Assembly (NCBI GenBank): GCA_965242915.1
Contig: CBDETN010000027.1
Coordinates: 1-64,000 of the forward strand
From: CAJXII01 sp965242915
GTDB taxonomy: Bacteria; Campylobacterota; Campylobacteria; Campylobacterales; Arcobacteraceae
DNA length: 64,000 nt
Reading direction: 5' to 3'
In this document: one piece after another, positions 35,711 to 45,900 of the stretch
Numbering within the stretch: position 1 is the stretch's first letter
Layout of the letters: each line of letters opens with the position of its first letter
The notes under the pieces: generated by a model
What the model saw: the letters and a program-made list of their open reading frames with translations, nothing else
Told to the model about the DNA's origin: nothing
The model's database searches: none
Translations under genes and position numbers: made by a program

Positions 35711-36496
35711 CTCACATTTATCTTGATGTATATCCATTTGAGGATAAGGAATAGAGATACCTTTTTCGTCAAATATTAGCTTAACTTTTTCAATAGTATC
35801 ATACTTTACACCCCAATAATCAGCACTTTTCACCCAAACTTTAACTACAAAATTTACACTGCTGTCTGCTAGTTCAGATACTGCTACAAATGGTGCTGAA
35901 TCTTTTAATACTCTTGAATCTTCATTTACAATATCTAATAAAGTTTGTTTAGCAACTCTTAAATCATCATCATAACCTATACCAAATACAAAATCTACTC
36001 TTCTAGTTTCTTTAAGAGAATAATTTATAATATTTCCACCTATAATATTTGAGTTAGCAACAATTATTACTTTATTATCACCAGTTTTCATAATAGTATT
36101 AAAAATATTTATCTCCTCCACTGTTCCTGATACTCCACCAGCTTCTACAAAATTTCCTATTTTAATAGGTCTAAAGATAATTATCATCACACCTGCACTA
36201 ATATTTGACAATGCGCTTTGGAATGCTAAACCTATAGCTAAACCAATAACACCCAATATAGCTATAAAAGATGTAGTTTCAATTCCTATTTGACCAAGAG
36301 AAGCTAAAATAACAACTATTAATAAAATACCATATATAGTACTTTCTAAAAATTGTTTTAGAGTTTCATCGACTCCACTCTTATCCATACTTTTTAAAGC
36401 AATTCTTGTAACTAATTTAGCCACATATTTCCCCACAATAAATATTGCAATTGCAATTACAAAATTTACTACATACATTGATATTGTATCTGACAT
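35696..36496 (-). CDS. mscS: small-conductance mechanosensitive channel
   Basis: 266 aa, the size of E. coli MscS. Three N-terminal membrane helices, the pore helix GLAIGLAFQSALSNISAGVM (about 90-110), the beta domain IIFRPIKIGNFVEAGGVSGT and the alpha-beta cage ending IPYPQMDIHQ. Opens under membrane tension to release solutes. AAAGGAG before the ATG. 16 bases downstream of dnaX on the same strand. Confidence 0.94.
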   Translation of the reverse strand: MSDTISMYVVNFVIAIAIFIVGKYVAKLVTRIALKSMDKSGVDETLKQFLESTIYGILLIVVILASLGQIGIETTSFIAILGVIGLAIGLAFQSALSNISAGVMIIIFRPIKIGNFVEAGGVSGTVEEINIFNTIMKTGDNKVIIVANSNIIGGNIINYSLKETRRVDFVFGIGYDDDLRVAKQTLLDIVNEDSRVLKDSAPFVAVSELADSSVNFVVKVWVKSADYWGVKYDTIEKVKLIFDEKGISIPYPQMDIHQDKCENKIS

Positions 36497-36512
36497 TTTT
36501 TCTCCTTTTTAT

Positions 36513-38117
36513 TTAACTTCTATTATTAACTCTAAGAGGAGTTTCTGGCTGAAACAACTCTACTGCTTTTTGTACCATTGATGAATTTAAAACATCATCT
36601 ATTCTAACTTCTCTTTGTGCTAAAGTTGGTTGTGGTGTTACACATATATTTGCTACACATCCGCTTCCACTATAATCATTCATTTCAATATCTTCTATCA
36701 TTGAACCACTATTTATCTCTTGCGATAATTCTTCTTCCCTTAGCTGGGGATTTTCCTTTTTTTCAACTTTTTGAAAATCTATATCAGTATCTTCACCATA
36801 AACTTCTCTTATACACTCTTTTAAAAACATTATGTGTTTAAATAATTGTTTTCTACACTCATCTTTGGCTGTACTATTTATTAAAAGTTTATTGTTCTCA
36901 TAAGATGCTAATGTAAAACTATTCTCAAAACACTCACCTAAATCATGGCTTCTTTCATAAACTAATGATATAACTTTTGGATATAAGTTTTCCGATACTT
37001 CTACAACACTCGCGCCAACAGAGGACTGTGGAAACAAGGGTGCAACTTTGGGTTGTATCTCCACTTCCATATTTTGAACTTCAGCAATAACCTCATCTAT
37101 AGTTTTTAATTTTGTAGCTTCTAACATTTTTGACATTGTTAAAATAAGTACAAAACCTGCATCACTGTTTATAGACAACAGTTGTTTTGCATCTCCTAAA
37201 ATTCTAAAAAATCTATCATATAAAAAAGTGTCAAATTTTGGGTCATTTGCCAACATTTTATATTTTAAAAATATTGTCATCTCATCGATAACCTGCCCCG
37301 CATCATAACTTTCTAATTCTTCCAAAAATTTACCTGTATCCTCTTTTGCCAAAAGAGTATCAAAAAGTCTTTGCATAAAGATAGGATCAATCATCCCCAT
37401 CATATCTGTAACCGCTGATGTTGTAATAGTTCCTTTTGAAAATATAATCGCCTGATCAAGCAAAGTTAATGTATCTCTTAAACTTCCCTGCCCGCTTCTG
37501 GTTAAAATATCTAAGGCCTCATTTTCAAACGATATATTTTCTAAATTTAAAATATGCATAAGATGATGAATTACATCTTTATTTGGAATTCTTTTAAATC
37601 TAAAATGTTGAGTACGACTTAAAATAGTAGCAGGTAATTTTAAAGGGTCTGTAGTTGCTAAAATAAACTTTACAAATGGAGGCGGCTCTTCAAGTGTTTT
37701 AAGAAGTGCGTTAAATGCTTGTGTTGTGAGCATATGAACCTCATCAATGATAAATACTTTGTATCTGGCACTTGACGGCTTGTATTTTGTATGCTCAATT
37801 AAATCTTTAATATCATCAATACCACGATTTGATGCTGCATCCATCTCTATAATATCAAGATGTTTGTATTCATTTGCACTTACACAGTTAGCACATATAT
37901 CACAAGGATTTGAAGTGGGACCATTTTCGCAAACTAAAGCCTTAGCCATAATTCTAGCAGTCGAAGTCTTTCCACTTCCACGAAGACCGGAGAAAAGATA
38001 AGCATGAGAAAGTCGTCCTGAATCTAATGCAAGTGATAATGTTGTTGAAATAGTATCTTGACCAATTAAATCTTGGAATTTTTTTGGTCTATATTTTAAT
38101 GCTAACACTTGATTCAT
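36513..38117 (-). CDS. dnaX: DNA polymerase III subunit gamma/tau
   Basis: 534 aa from ATG 38117 (MNQVLALKYRPKKFQDLIGQ), which overlaps the murI stop as ATGA; the open frame starts 33 bases earlier inside murI. AAA+ clamp loader: Walker A GLRGSGKTSTARI, zinc module CDICANC, Walker B FIIDEVHML, sensor I TTDP and SRC-like LSRTQHFRF. The C-terminus (about 380-534) is tau-like. At codons 452-454 (GAA AAA AAG, 36764-36756) lies A AAA AAG, the heptamer that makes gamma in E. coli, in the correct frame; a -1 shift would stop after 15 codons. Confidence 0.94.
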   Translation of the reverse strand: MNQVLALKYRPKKFQDLIGQDTISTTLSLALDSGRLSHAYLFSGLRGSGKTSTARIMAKALVCENGPTSNPCDICANCVSANEYKHLDIIEMDAASNRGIDDIKDLIEHTKYKPSSARYKVFIIDEVHMLTTQAFNALLKTLEEPPPFVKFILATTDPLKLPATILSRTQHFRFKRIPNKDVIHHLMHILNLENISFENEALDILTRSGQGSLRDTLTLLDQAIIFSKGTITTSAVTDMMGMIDPIFMQRLFDTLLAKEDTGKFLEELESYDAGQVIDEMTIFLKYKMLANDPKFDTFLYDRFFRILGDAKQLLSINSDAGFVLILTMSKMLEATKLKTIDEVIAEVQNMEVEIQPKVAPLFPQSSVGASVVEVSENLYPKVISLVYERSHDLGECFENSFTLASYENNKLLINSTAKDECRKQLFKHIMFLKECIREVYGEDTDIDFQKVEKKENPQLREEELSQEINSGSMIEDIEMNDYSGSGCVANICVTPQPTLAQREVRIDDVLNSSMVQKAVELFQPETPLRVNNRS

Positions 38118-38875
38118 TTTATTTCCTCGTATAATAACTTTCCCAGCCAATTCTTAGCTGTTTGTTTTAAGCCGTCTGGATTTGAAGAAGCAAAAAATTT
38201 AATGCTTGTTGTTTCATATTTATTAGTACAATTATAACTATTTTTTAAAAATTGCACAATAGCATCTCCACTGTGAATTGTTATCGCATCATTCAAGTAT
38301 GAACTGATTTTCTTTTCAAGTAAAGGAAAATGAGTACAACCTAGAATTACTGTGTCTATATTTATCAAGTCTTTAAAATAATATTCCAAAGTTGCATCTA
38401 AAATATCACCATCTAAAATACCCTCTTCTACAAGTGGTACAAAAAGCGGTGTTGCTATTGAAGTGATATTTGTAAACTCTTCATCTTTTAAACCAATTTC
38501 GTATAAATTTGAGCCAATAGTTGCAGTTGTCCCTATTACTAAAATGTTTGAGTTTTTATCTTGTATTTTTGATTGAACTGCTAAAATTCCAGAATCAATC
38601 ACACCAATTACAGGAATTGTAGATATTTCTTTTAGAGCATCCAAAGCATGAGCACTAGCACTGTTACAAGCAACTATTAAAATATCTATATCATAATTTT
38701 CAAAATATTCTAAAGCTTCAAGCGAATATCTGATAATCGTATTTTTATCTTTAGTACCATAAGGCACTCGTGCAGTATCACCGTAATAAATGATCTCTTC
38801 AAAAGTTTGATTTTCAAGCAAAGATTTAACAACAGTTAAACCCCCAACCCCACTATCAAAAACACCGGCTTTCAC
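38114..38875 (-). CDS. murI: glutamate racemase
   Basis: 253 aa. FDSGVGGLTVVKSL, YYGDTARVPYGTK, the first catalytic Cys in VACNSASAHALD and the second in LGCTHFPLL. Makes D-glutamate for peptidoglycan. Overlaps dnaX by 4 bases, so coupled. Between it and rho lies a short repeat (38876-38908). Confidence 0.96.
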   Translation of the reverse strand: MKAGVFDSGVGGLTVVKSLLENQTFEEIIYYGDTARVPYGTKDKNTIIRYSLEALEYFENYDIDILIVACNSASAHALDALKEISTIPVIGVIDSGILAVQSKIQDKNSNILVIGTTATIGSNLYEIGLKDEEFTNITSIATPLFVPLVEEGILDGDILDATLEYYFKDLINIDTVILGCTHFPLLEKKISSYLNDAITIHSGDAIVQFLKNSYNCTNKYETTSIKFFASSNPDGLKQTAKNWLGKLLYEEIK

Positions 38876-38908
38876 TAATCACTATCCACTAACAACTAAT
38901 CACTGATT
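38876..38908. repeat. dispersed intergenic repeat, second occurrence
   Basis: Contains CACTAACAACTAA (38887-38899), identical to 1229-1241, with CTAATCACT on both sides. It fills the rho-murI gap. Confidence 0.55.
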
Positions 38909-40252
38909 TTATGCATTCATAGAGATTAAAAACTCTACATTGCTTTTTGTTGTTTGCATTTTTTTATAAATAAATTTTAATGACTCAACTTCATCCATCT
39001 CAGCCATAGCATTTCTTAGTATCCAAATCTTTTGCAACTCTTCAGGATGAAGTAATAATTCTTCTTTTCTAGTACCTGATTTTACAATATTCATAGCAGG
39101 GAAAACTCTTCGCTCACTTGCTTTTCTACTTAATACAACTTCACTGTTTCCTGTACCTTTAAACTCTTCAAAAATAACTTCATCCATCTTTGAACCGGTA
39201 TCAACTAGCGCTGTCGCAATAATAGTTAAACTACCGCCCTCTTCTATATTTCTAGCAGCTCCAAAAAATCTTTTTGGTTTATGTAAAGCATTCGCATCAA
39301 CTCCACCACTAAGTACTTTTCCAGATGATGGTGTTACGGTGTTATAAGCACGAGCAAGTCTGGTAATAGAATCAAGAAGTATCACTACATCTTTACCCAT
39401 CTCTACCATTCTTTTTGCTTTGTTTATAACCATCTCTGCTACTTTTACATGGTTTTGTGCAGGTAAATCAAAAGTTGAACTGTAAACTTCCCCTTTTACA
39501 CTTCTTTGCATATCAGTTACCTCTTCAGGTCGCTCATCTATTAAAAGTACCATAAGTTCTACATCCGGATGATTTTTCTCTAATCCATGAGCTAATTCTT
39601 TAAGTAATTCAGTTTTACCTGTTTTTGGTTGAGCAACGATCAATCCTCTTTGCCCTCTACCCATAGGTGCAAACATATCGATTACTCGACCTGTCATTCT
39701 TGTTGGATCATATTCAAATTGAAATCGATCAGTAGTATAAAGAGGTGTTAAGTTGTCAAATAAAGGTCTGTTTTTAGATTCTTCTACAGGAAGATAATTA
39801 ATAGCCTCTATTTTCAATAATGCATAATATTTTTCACTCTCTTTTGCAGGGGGACGAACCTGCCCTGAAACGATATCACCGCTTCTTAAAGCAAATCTTC
39901 TAATTTGTGTAGCACTTACATAACTATCACTTGATGTATCACGGAAATTTCCATCAACAGCTCTTAAAAATCCAAAACCACCATCTTTAATATCTAAAAT
40001 ACCTGTAAATAAAACATATCCACCGGCACTTGTCTGAGCTTCAAGTATAGCAAATATTAAATCTTGCCTTGGAAGTTCTTGTGGATTTTCTACACTTAAT
40101 TCTTTTGCAGCTTGAATTAATTCATCAAGATTTTTAAGTCTTAACTGTTCAATTGTCACACCTTTTACAGGTATATGTGTTCGCTTGTTATTGTGCTTTT
40201 TATGTTGTGGTCTCTTTGCAGGTTGTTTTTTTGGGGTTTCTTGTTCTTCCAT
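38909..40252 (-). CDS. rho: transcription termination factor Rho
   Basis: 447 aa. A basic N-terminal extension (KKQPAKRPQHKKHNNKR), Rho N domain (LRLKNLDELIQAAKEL), a cold-shock RNA-binding domain with GFGFLRAVDGNF and YVSATQIRRF, then the hexameric ATPase with Walker A QPKTGKTELLKEL, LIDERPEEVTDM, the Q loop LSGGVDANALHKPKRFFGAA and RRVFPAMNI. Helicase that ends unstructured transcripts. Start at the ATG at 40252. Confidence 0.97.
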   Translation of the reverse strand: MEEQETPKKQPAKRPQHKKHNNKRTHIPVKGVTIEQLRLKNLDELIQAAKELSVENPQELPRQDLIFAILEAQTSAGGYVLFTGILDIKDGGFGFLRAVDGNFRDTSSDSYVSATQIRRFALRSGDIVSGQVRPPAKESEKYYALLKIEAINYLPVEESKNRPLFDNLTPLYTTDRFQFEYDPTRMTGRVIDMFAPMGRGQRGLIVAQPKTGKTELLKELAHGLEKNHPDVELMVLLIDERPEEVTDMQRSVKGEVYSSTFDLPAQNHVKVAEMVINKAKRMVEMGKDVVILLDSITRLARAYNTVTPSSGKVLSGGVDANALHKPKRFFGAARNIEEGGSLTIIATALVDTGSKMDEVIFEEFKGTGNSEVVLSRKASERRVFPAMNIVKSGTRKEELLLHPEELQKIWILRNAMAEMDEVESLKFIYKKMQTTKSNVEFLISMNA

Positions 40253-40327
40253 AATGTAAACTTTGCCTTGTGGTTTTTATTGAGTATTGTGCGGTAAAAA
40301 CACTAAATTTTCTTTTTGTAATTTGTT

Positions 40328-40402
40328 TGGAGGAGCCACTCGGAGTCGAACCGAGGATCAAGGATTTGCAATCCAATGCATTAGCCACTTTGCTATGGCT
40401 CC
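40328..40402 (-). tRNA. tRNA-Cys(GCA)
   Basis: Minus strand from 40402: acceptor GGAGCCA pairs with TGGCTCC, discriminator T, CCA encoded (40330-40328). Anticodon arm TTGGA-TTGCAAA-TCC presents GCA. U73 is the identity base of tRNA-Cys. Confidence 0.95.
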
Positions 40403-40496
40403 AAAAAAGAGATTTCATTATCTCCAAAAGACAATAAAAAGAAGCTTAAATAAATAAATGATACAATGCCATTATTAATTTACAAAAAGGTATAAA

Positions 40497-40670
40497 ATGC
40501 AAGATACAGAATATGAAAAGTTAACAACTGAAGATAAAGTAAAGTTGGCTAATGATAAAAGCACTCCAAAAGAGTTAGTTAAAAGAATAATTGAAGAAGA
40601 TGATATGAACTTAAAAATACAATTATTGATGAGTTCAAAAAGTGCTATGGAACATATATCAGCTCAATAG
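40497..40670 (+). CDS. small hypothetical protein, 57 aa
   Basis: ATG at 40497 behind AAAAAGG; product MQDTEYEKLTTEDKVKLAND and on to MEHISAQ, charged and helical, with no membrane helix. Reads like a genuine small cytoplasmic protein. It is convergent with the carbonic anhydrase gene and overlaps its 3' end by 12 bases. Function unknown. Confidence 0.6.
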   Translation: MQDTEYEKLTTEDKVKLANDKSTPKELVKRIIEEDDMNLKIQLLMSSKSAMEHISAQ

Positions 40671-41294
40671 TTTAAAATCACAACTTTTACCATCATAATA
40701 CTCGATACTTCCATCTTCAATTTTATAGTACCAGCCATGAATATTAAGTTCACCTGATTTTACTTTTCTATAAATTTCAGGATATGTTAAAAGATTTTCA
40801 AGTTGATGTTTTACAGATATTCTCTCTGTCGTTCGTAAAATTTGTTCTTTGTCATTTTTATTTTGAGTTGCAAGAAGTGTATACTCTTTTGCTTTATAAC
40901 CAAGTTCAAGCCATTTTTTTACATGTTGCAAGTGTGGCTCATTGCTTAAATCTTTATACAAAGCTGCACAAGCTCCACAATGACTATGACCGCATACTAT
41001 AATATGTTTAACACCTAAAATACTAACAGCATATTCAATTGCAGCACTACTTCCATGAAAATCATTACCATCTTTATAGGGCGGTACAAAATTTCCAATA
41101 TTTCTTAAGATAAACATGTCTCCCGGTTTACTATCTAAAATTAACTCAGGCAATACCCTGCTGTCACTACACCCTATAAATAAAATTTCAGGATTTTGTC
41201 CATTTTTAACCAAATCTTCAAACTCCCCTTCTAGTTTAGGGAAATGAGCATCTTTAAATTTTTTATTACCTTTAATCAGTGCTTCCATTGTCAT
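40659..41294 (-). CDS. can: beta-class carbonic anhydrase
   Basis: 211 aa. Zinc ligands Cys42 (LFIGCSDSR, with the Asp44-Arg46 dyad), His103 and Cys106 (VCGHSHCGA). Further family motifs: FILRNIGNFVPPY and AIEYAVSILGVKH. Interconverts CO2 and bicarbonate in the cytoplasm, useful for autotrophic or capnophilic Campylobacterota. AAGGATAA before the start. The 190-base upstream gap is AT-rich and must hold its promoter and that of the divergent regulator. Confidence 0.96.
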   Translation of the reverse strand: MTMEALIKGNKKFKDAHFPKLEGEFEDLVKNGQNPEILFIGCSDSRVLPELILDSKPGDMFILRNIGNFVPPYKDGNDFHGSSAAIEYAVSILGVKHIIVCGHSHCGACAALYKDLSNEPHLQHVKKWLELGYKAKEYTLLATQNKNDKEQILRTTERISVKHQLENLLTYPEIYRKVKSGELNIHGWYYKIEDGSIEYYDGKSCDFKLLS

Positions 41295-41484
41295 AGTGTT
41301 ATCCTTGTTTTCCGTATTATAGTATAAAATTAATGAGATACATCTATATCAATTATATTTAATCATATTTTATATACTTGTTTTAAGTTAAGTTTATTTT
41401 GATTATAATATATACAATCATATAAGAAATTAAATGTTAAAAAATATCATTTTTATATTATTATTTCACTAAGGAATTAATCTA

Positions 41485-42223
41485 ATGGAAAAGTTTATAG
41501 CAAAATCGCAAAGCTCAAAAAAAATATTAAAAATAGCTCAAATATCATCCCAATTACCTGTAAATGTGATAATTTTAGGGCAAATGGGGGTAGGACGAAA
41601 ATTATTATCAAAAGAAATTTTACCGGATGCTCAAAGTTATGAAGCTAAAACTCTTGAAGAGTTAATTATTAATAATAAAATAAATTTAGAAGAATTAAAT
41701 TCAGTAATAATATACAATATAAATAAAGTTTTAAATAAAACAGAATTCTTAGAAAAACTGGAGGGGATTAAAATAGTAGCAACAGGATTTATTGGAAAAG
41801 AAGATTATTTTAATAAGTTTGCAGTAAAAATTGAAATTTTACCTCTTGATGAGAGAAAAGAAGATTTAGATGAGTTAAAACAATTTTATATTAGTGAAGC
41901 TAAAAAGATTTATCCTTCAACAATAGTACCAAAAGATATTAAAATAGATTTAAGTGGAAACGATATTACTTTAAAACAATCTATATATAAAAGTATTTTA
42001 TTAAAATCAATTACAAAACAAGAGCTGATGGATACTTTAAATGATTTTTTTTGTAAGAGAATTCAAAGTTGAGAGAACTTATAAACAACTCTTGGAAGTT
42101 TTTGAAATACCATTGCTTAAAGCTGCAAAGAAAGTGTATAAATCACAACTACAAATGGCAAATAAACTTAATATAAATCGAATAACACTTCGTAAAAAAT
42201 TAAATAAATATTTTGGAGAATAA
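41485..42223 (+). pseudogene. NtrC-like regulator, frameshifted at a T8 run
   Basis: First part (41485-42072, 195 aa) resembles a degenerate sigma-54 activator AAA domain: VNVIILGQMGVGRKLLSKEI (Walker A-like), then IKIVATGF and EILPLDERKEDLDELKQFY, which matches the RLPPLRER-DI-L region; the GAFTGA loop is absent. The frame is lost at T8 (42045-42052); removing one T joins DTLNDFF to VREFKVERTYKQLLEVFEIP and a Fis-type HTH (QLQMANKLNINRITLRKKL). Either a pseudogene, a slippage switch or a sequencing error. Next gene starts 1 base after it. Confidence 0.75.
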
Positions 42224-42224
42224 A

Positions 42225-42917
42225 ATGGAAAACAATAACTTTTATGCCAATTTAATAGAAAATGATTTAAATCCATTTATTTTATTTGACAATAATGGGA
42301 AAATGAAAGACTTTAATAAAGAGGCTGAATTTTTATTTAATTTTGTAAAACCTAAAGAGTTGTATGAGTTAGCAGTTTCTCATGCTTCAATTAATTTTGG
42401 ATTTAATCGTAGATTTATCTCTTTAAAATATGGAAAGATTCAATTCTATGCAATTTTAGTAGGATATATAAATGACGAAGAGATAGGACTGAGATTATAT
42501 AAAGAAGTATGCAGAGAAAAAGAAGTTGTCAAAATTACAAATATTGAATTAGCTAATATTTTTAGTTTAATAGAGCTGTCAAAAACTACAACTTTACTTC
42601 AAAGTGATATAAAAATAGAAGAAATTTATGATGTTTCAATTCCGCAGGTAAAATTAAATATAAATGAATTTCTTTTAATTTTAAATGACTGTTTTACACT
42701 TTATAAAGATGAAAAAGAATTAAGTTTAAAGGTATATATTAAAACAGGAGAATATGAAATAATAGAAGAAAAGAAATATCAAATTATATCTCTTGAATTT
42801 AAAGCAAACAGCCCTCTTGAAATTCATAAATCTTTAGAAAATAAATTATCAAAAACACATATAAATCTTTTTTTTAATAATAATATATTGAATTTAGAAT
42901 TACCGATGATTTTGTAA
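42225..42917 (+). CDS. PAS-domain protein, degenerate sensor-kinase-like
   Basis: 230 aa from ATG 42225 (GGAG 8 bases before). N-terminal PAS-like stretch (about 1-75, NPFILFDNNGKMKDFNKEAE), a helical pair like a dimerisation domain without a clear phospho-His (about 105-125), and a C-terminal part that recalls a HATPase fold but lacks N, G1 and G2 boxes. Its position right after an NtrC-like gene suggests a former sensor/regulator pair, such as FlgS/FlgR; that is inference only. Confidence 0.6.
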   Translation: MENNNFYANLIENDLNPFILFDNNGKMKDFNKEAEFLFNFVKPKELYELAVSHASINFGFNRRFISLKYGKIQFYAILVGYINDEEIGLRLYKEVCREKEVVKITNIELANIFSLIELSKTTTLLQSDIKIEEIYDVSIPQVKLNINEFLLILNDCFTLYKDEKELSLKVYIKTGEYEIIEEKKYQIISLEFKANSPLEIHKSLENKLSKTHINLFFNNNILNLELPMIL

Positions 42918-42976
42918 AATTAAACCCATTTTTATAAATCAAATTATCTAAAGATAATGTGTGATATAATATATAT

Positions 42977-45900
42977 ATGTCTAATACACCTCAATTCACA
43001 CACCTACACTTACACACAGAATACTCACTACTTGATGGTGCAAACAAAATAAAAGCCCTTGCCAAAAAAGTAAAAGAGCTGGGTATGACCAGTGTTGCTA
43101 TGACTGATCATGGTAATATGTTTGGTACTATTGATTTTTATAATACTATGAAAAAAGAAGGTATAAAACCTATCATTGGGATGGAAGCTTATCTTCACAA
43201 TCAAGAAGATATAGGTGATAAAAGTGTAAAACAAAGATTTCACTTATGTCTTTATGCTAAAAATGACATTGGTTATAAAAACTTAATGTATTTAAGCAGC
43301 CAGGCATATATGAAGGGATTTTATTATTATCCTCGAATTAACAAAAAGCTTTTAAAAGAAAACTGTGAAGGTTTGGTTTGTACAGCTGCATGTTTGCAAG
43401 GGGAGATAAACTGGCATCTAAACTTAGCAAATGAGAAAAATGTAAAAAACGGAGCAAAAGGATACGACAGAGCAAAAGAGATTGCCCTAGAATATAAAGA
43501 GATTTTTGGTGATGATTTTTATTTAGAAATTATGCGGCATGGTATCCATGACCAGCATTATATAGATACTCAAATTATTAAAATATCACAAGAAACCGGC
43601 ATTAAAATTGTTGCTACAAATGATACTCACTATACAAATGCAAAAGATGCAGATGCGCATGAAGCTTTTATGTGTATTGCGATGAATAAACTTTATGATG
43701 ACCCAAAAAGACTTCGTCACAGTGTTCATGAATTTTATGTAAAATCACCTCAGGAGATTGCTCGTCTTTATGCAGATATTCCTGAAGCTATTCATAATAC
43801 CCAAGAGATAGTTGAGAAATGTAATTTAGAGATTAAATTAGGCAACCCAACTCCTCCAAATTTTAAATTTACAAGAGAAAAAGCACAACTCTCAAATTTA
43901 AATTTACCAGAGCCTGATATTGAATATTTACTTGAAAATGATAAAATTTTATTTATTCATGAATGTAGACAAGGACTTGAAAAAAGACTTAAAATCGTAG
44001 ATAAAGATAAACATCAAGAATACAAAGACCGACTTCAAATTGAGATGGATATTATTAATAATATGAAGTTCCCAGGCTATATGTTAATCGTTTGGGATTT
44101 TGTTATTTATGCGAAAATACAAAAAATTCCTGTTGGTCCAGGCAGGGGTTCAGCTGCAGGAAGTTTAGTAGCTTTTGCACTTGAAATTACAGATATTGAT
44201 CCTATGCCTTATGGTTTACTTTTTGAGAGATTTCTAAATCCTGAGCGAATATCTATGCCGGATATTGATATGGATTTTTGTCAGGCAAGAAGACAAGAAG
44301 TTATTGATTATGTTGTTGAAAAATATGGTCGGAGCAATGTCGCACAGATAATCACTTTTGGTAAGCTTCTTGCAAAAGGAGTGATTCGTGATGTTGCAAG
44401 AGTTCTTGATATGCCATATTCTCAAGCAGATGCAATGGCAAAATTAATACCAGATGAGCTTGGAATTGACTTAGAAAACTCTTGGGAAAAAGAGCCAAAG
44501 ATAAAAGAACTTTGTGACACTAATCCAACGGCTGCTAGAGTTTGGGAATATGCTTTAGCACTTGAAGGACTAAATAGAAATGCAGGAACTCATGCAGCTG
44601 GAGTAGTAATATCAAATGAACCGCTTTGGAGAAAAACCCCGCTGTTTAAGCCAGCAGGTCTTGAAAATGCACTTGCTACTCAATACAGTGGAAAATATGT
44701 TGAAGATGTAGATTTAATTAAATTTGACTTCTTAGGACTTAAAACCTTAACGGTAATTGAGGGTGCAAATCAACTTGTAGAAAAAAGACATGGAAAACGG
44801 ATAGATTTTGTCAAACAAGATGTTGATGATAAAGCTGTTTATGATTTAATCCAAACTGGTCACACAATTGGTTTGTTTCAAATAGAATCATCGGGTATGC
44901 AAGATTTATGTAAAAGATTGAAACCTTCAAACTTTGAAGAGATTATCGCCGTACTTGCACTTTATAGACCGGGACCTATGGAGTCTGGGATGCTTGATGA
45001 TTTTATTGACAGAAAACATGGAAGGGCAAAAGTTGATTATTTTTATGATGAATTTGAAGAACCTTTAAAACCAATACTTGAGCCTACTTACGGGGTAATT
45101 GTTTATCAAGAACAAGTTATGCAGATAGTTCAAACTATAGGTGGATTTAGCCTTGGCGGGGCGGATTTAGTTCGTCGGGCTATGGGTAAAAAGATTGTTG
45201 AAGAGATGGATAGATTAAAAGGTGAATTTGCAGACGGAGGAGTTAAAAAAGGCTTTAATCGACAACATTGTGAAGAGCTTTTTGACTTGATTGTTAAGTT
45301 TGCCGGATACGGATTCAACAAATCACATTCAGCAGCTTATGCTATGGTAACATTTTATACCAGCTATTTAAAAAAATATTATCCTACAGAGTTTATGGCT
45401 TCGCTTCTTACAAGTGAAAAAGACAACACAGACAAAGTTGTAAAATATGTAGATGAAGTTAAGCGAATGGGATACGAACTGGTACCTCCTCATATTAATA
45501 AATCTGATTTAGTTTTTAATGCAAATACACTTGAAGATAAAGAAGTTGTAATGTTTGGAATGGGTGCATTAAAAGGTGCCGGAGATGTTGCGATAAATTC
45601 TATTTTAGCTGCTCGTGAAGATGGTGGAGATTTTAAAGATTTAAGTGATTTTATAAGCCGAACAGATGGTAGTAAAGTGAATAAAAGAGTAATTGAAACT
45701 TTGATTAAATCTGGTGCTTTAGATTGTTTTGGATATTCAAGAAAAGCGATGGTTGAGCAACTAGAAGATATAGTTGAAGAAGTAGGAAAAGTTGCAAGAC
45801 AAAAAAAAGACCATGCAAAACCAAATTTATTTGCAGATGATGATGATATGATTAGTGTCGATTTAGATTTAAAAGATATGCCAGAGTTTAACGATACAGA

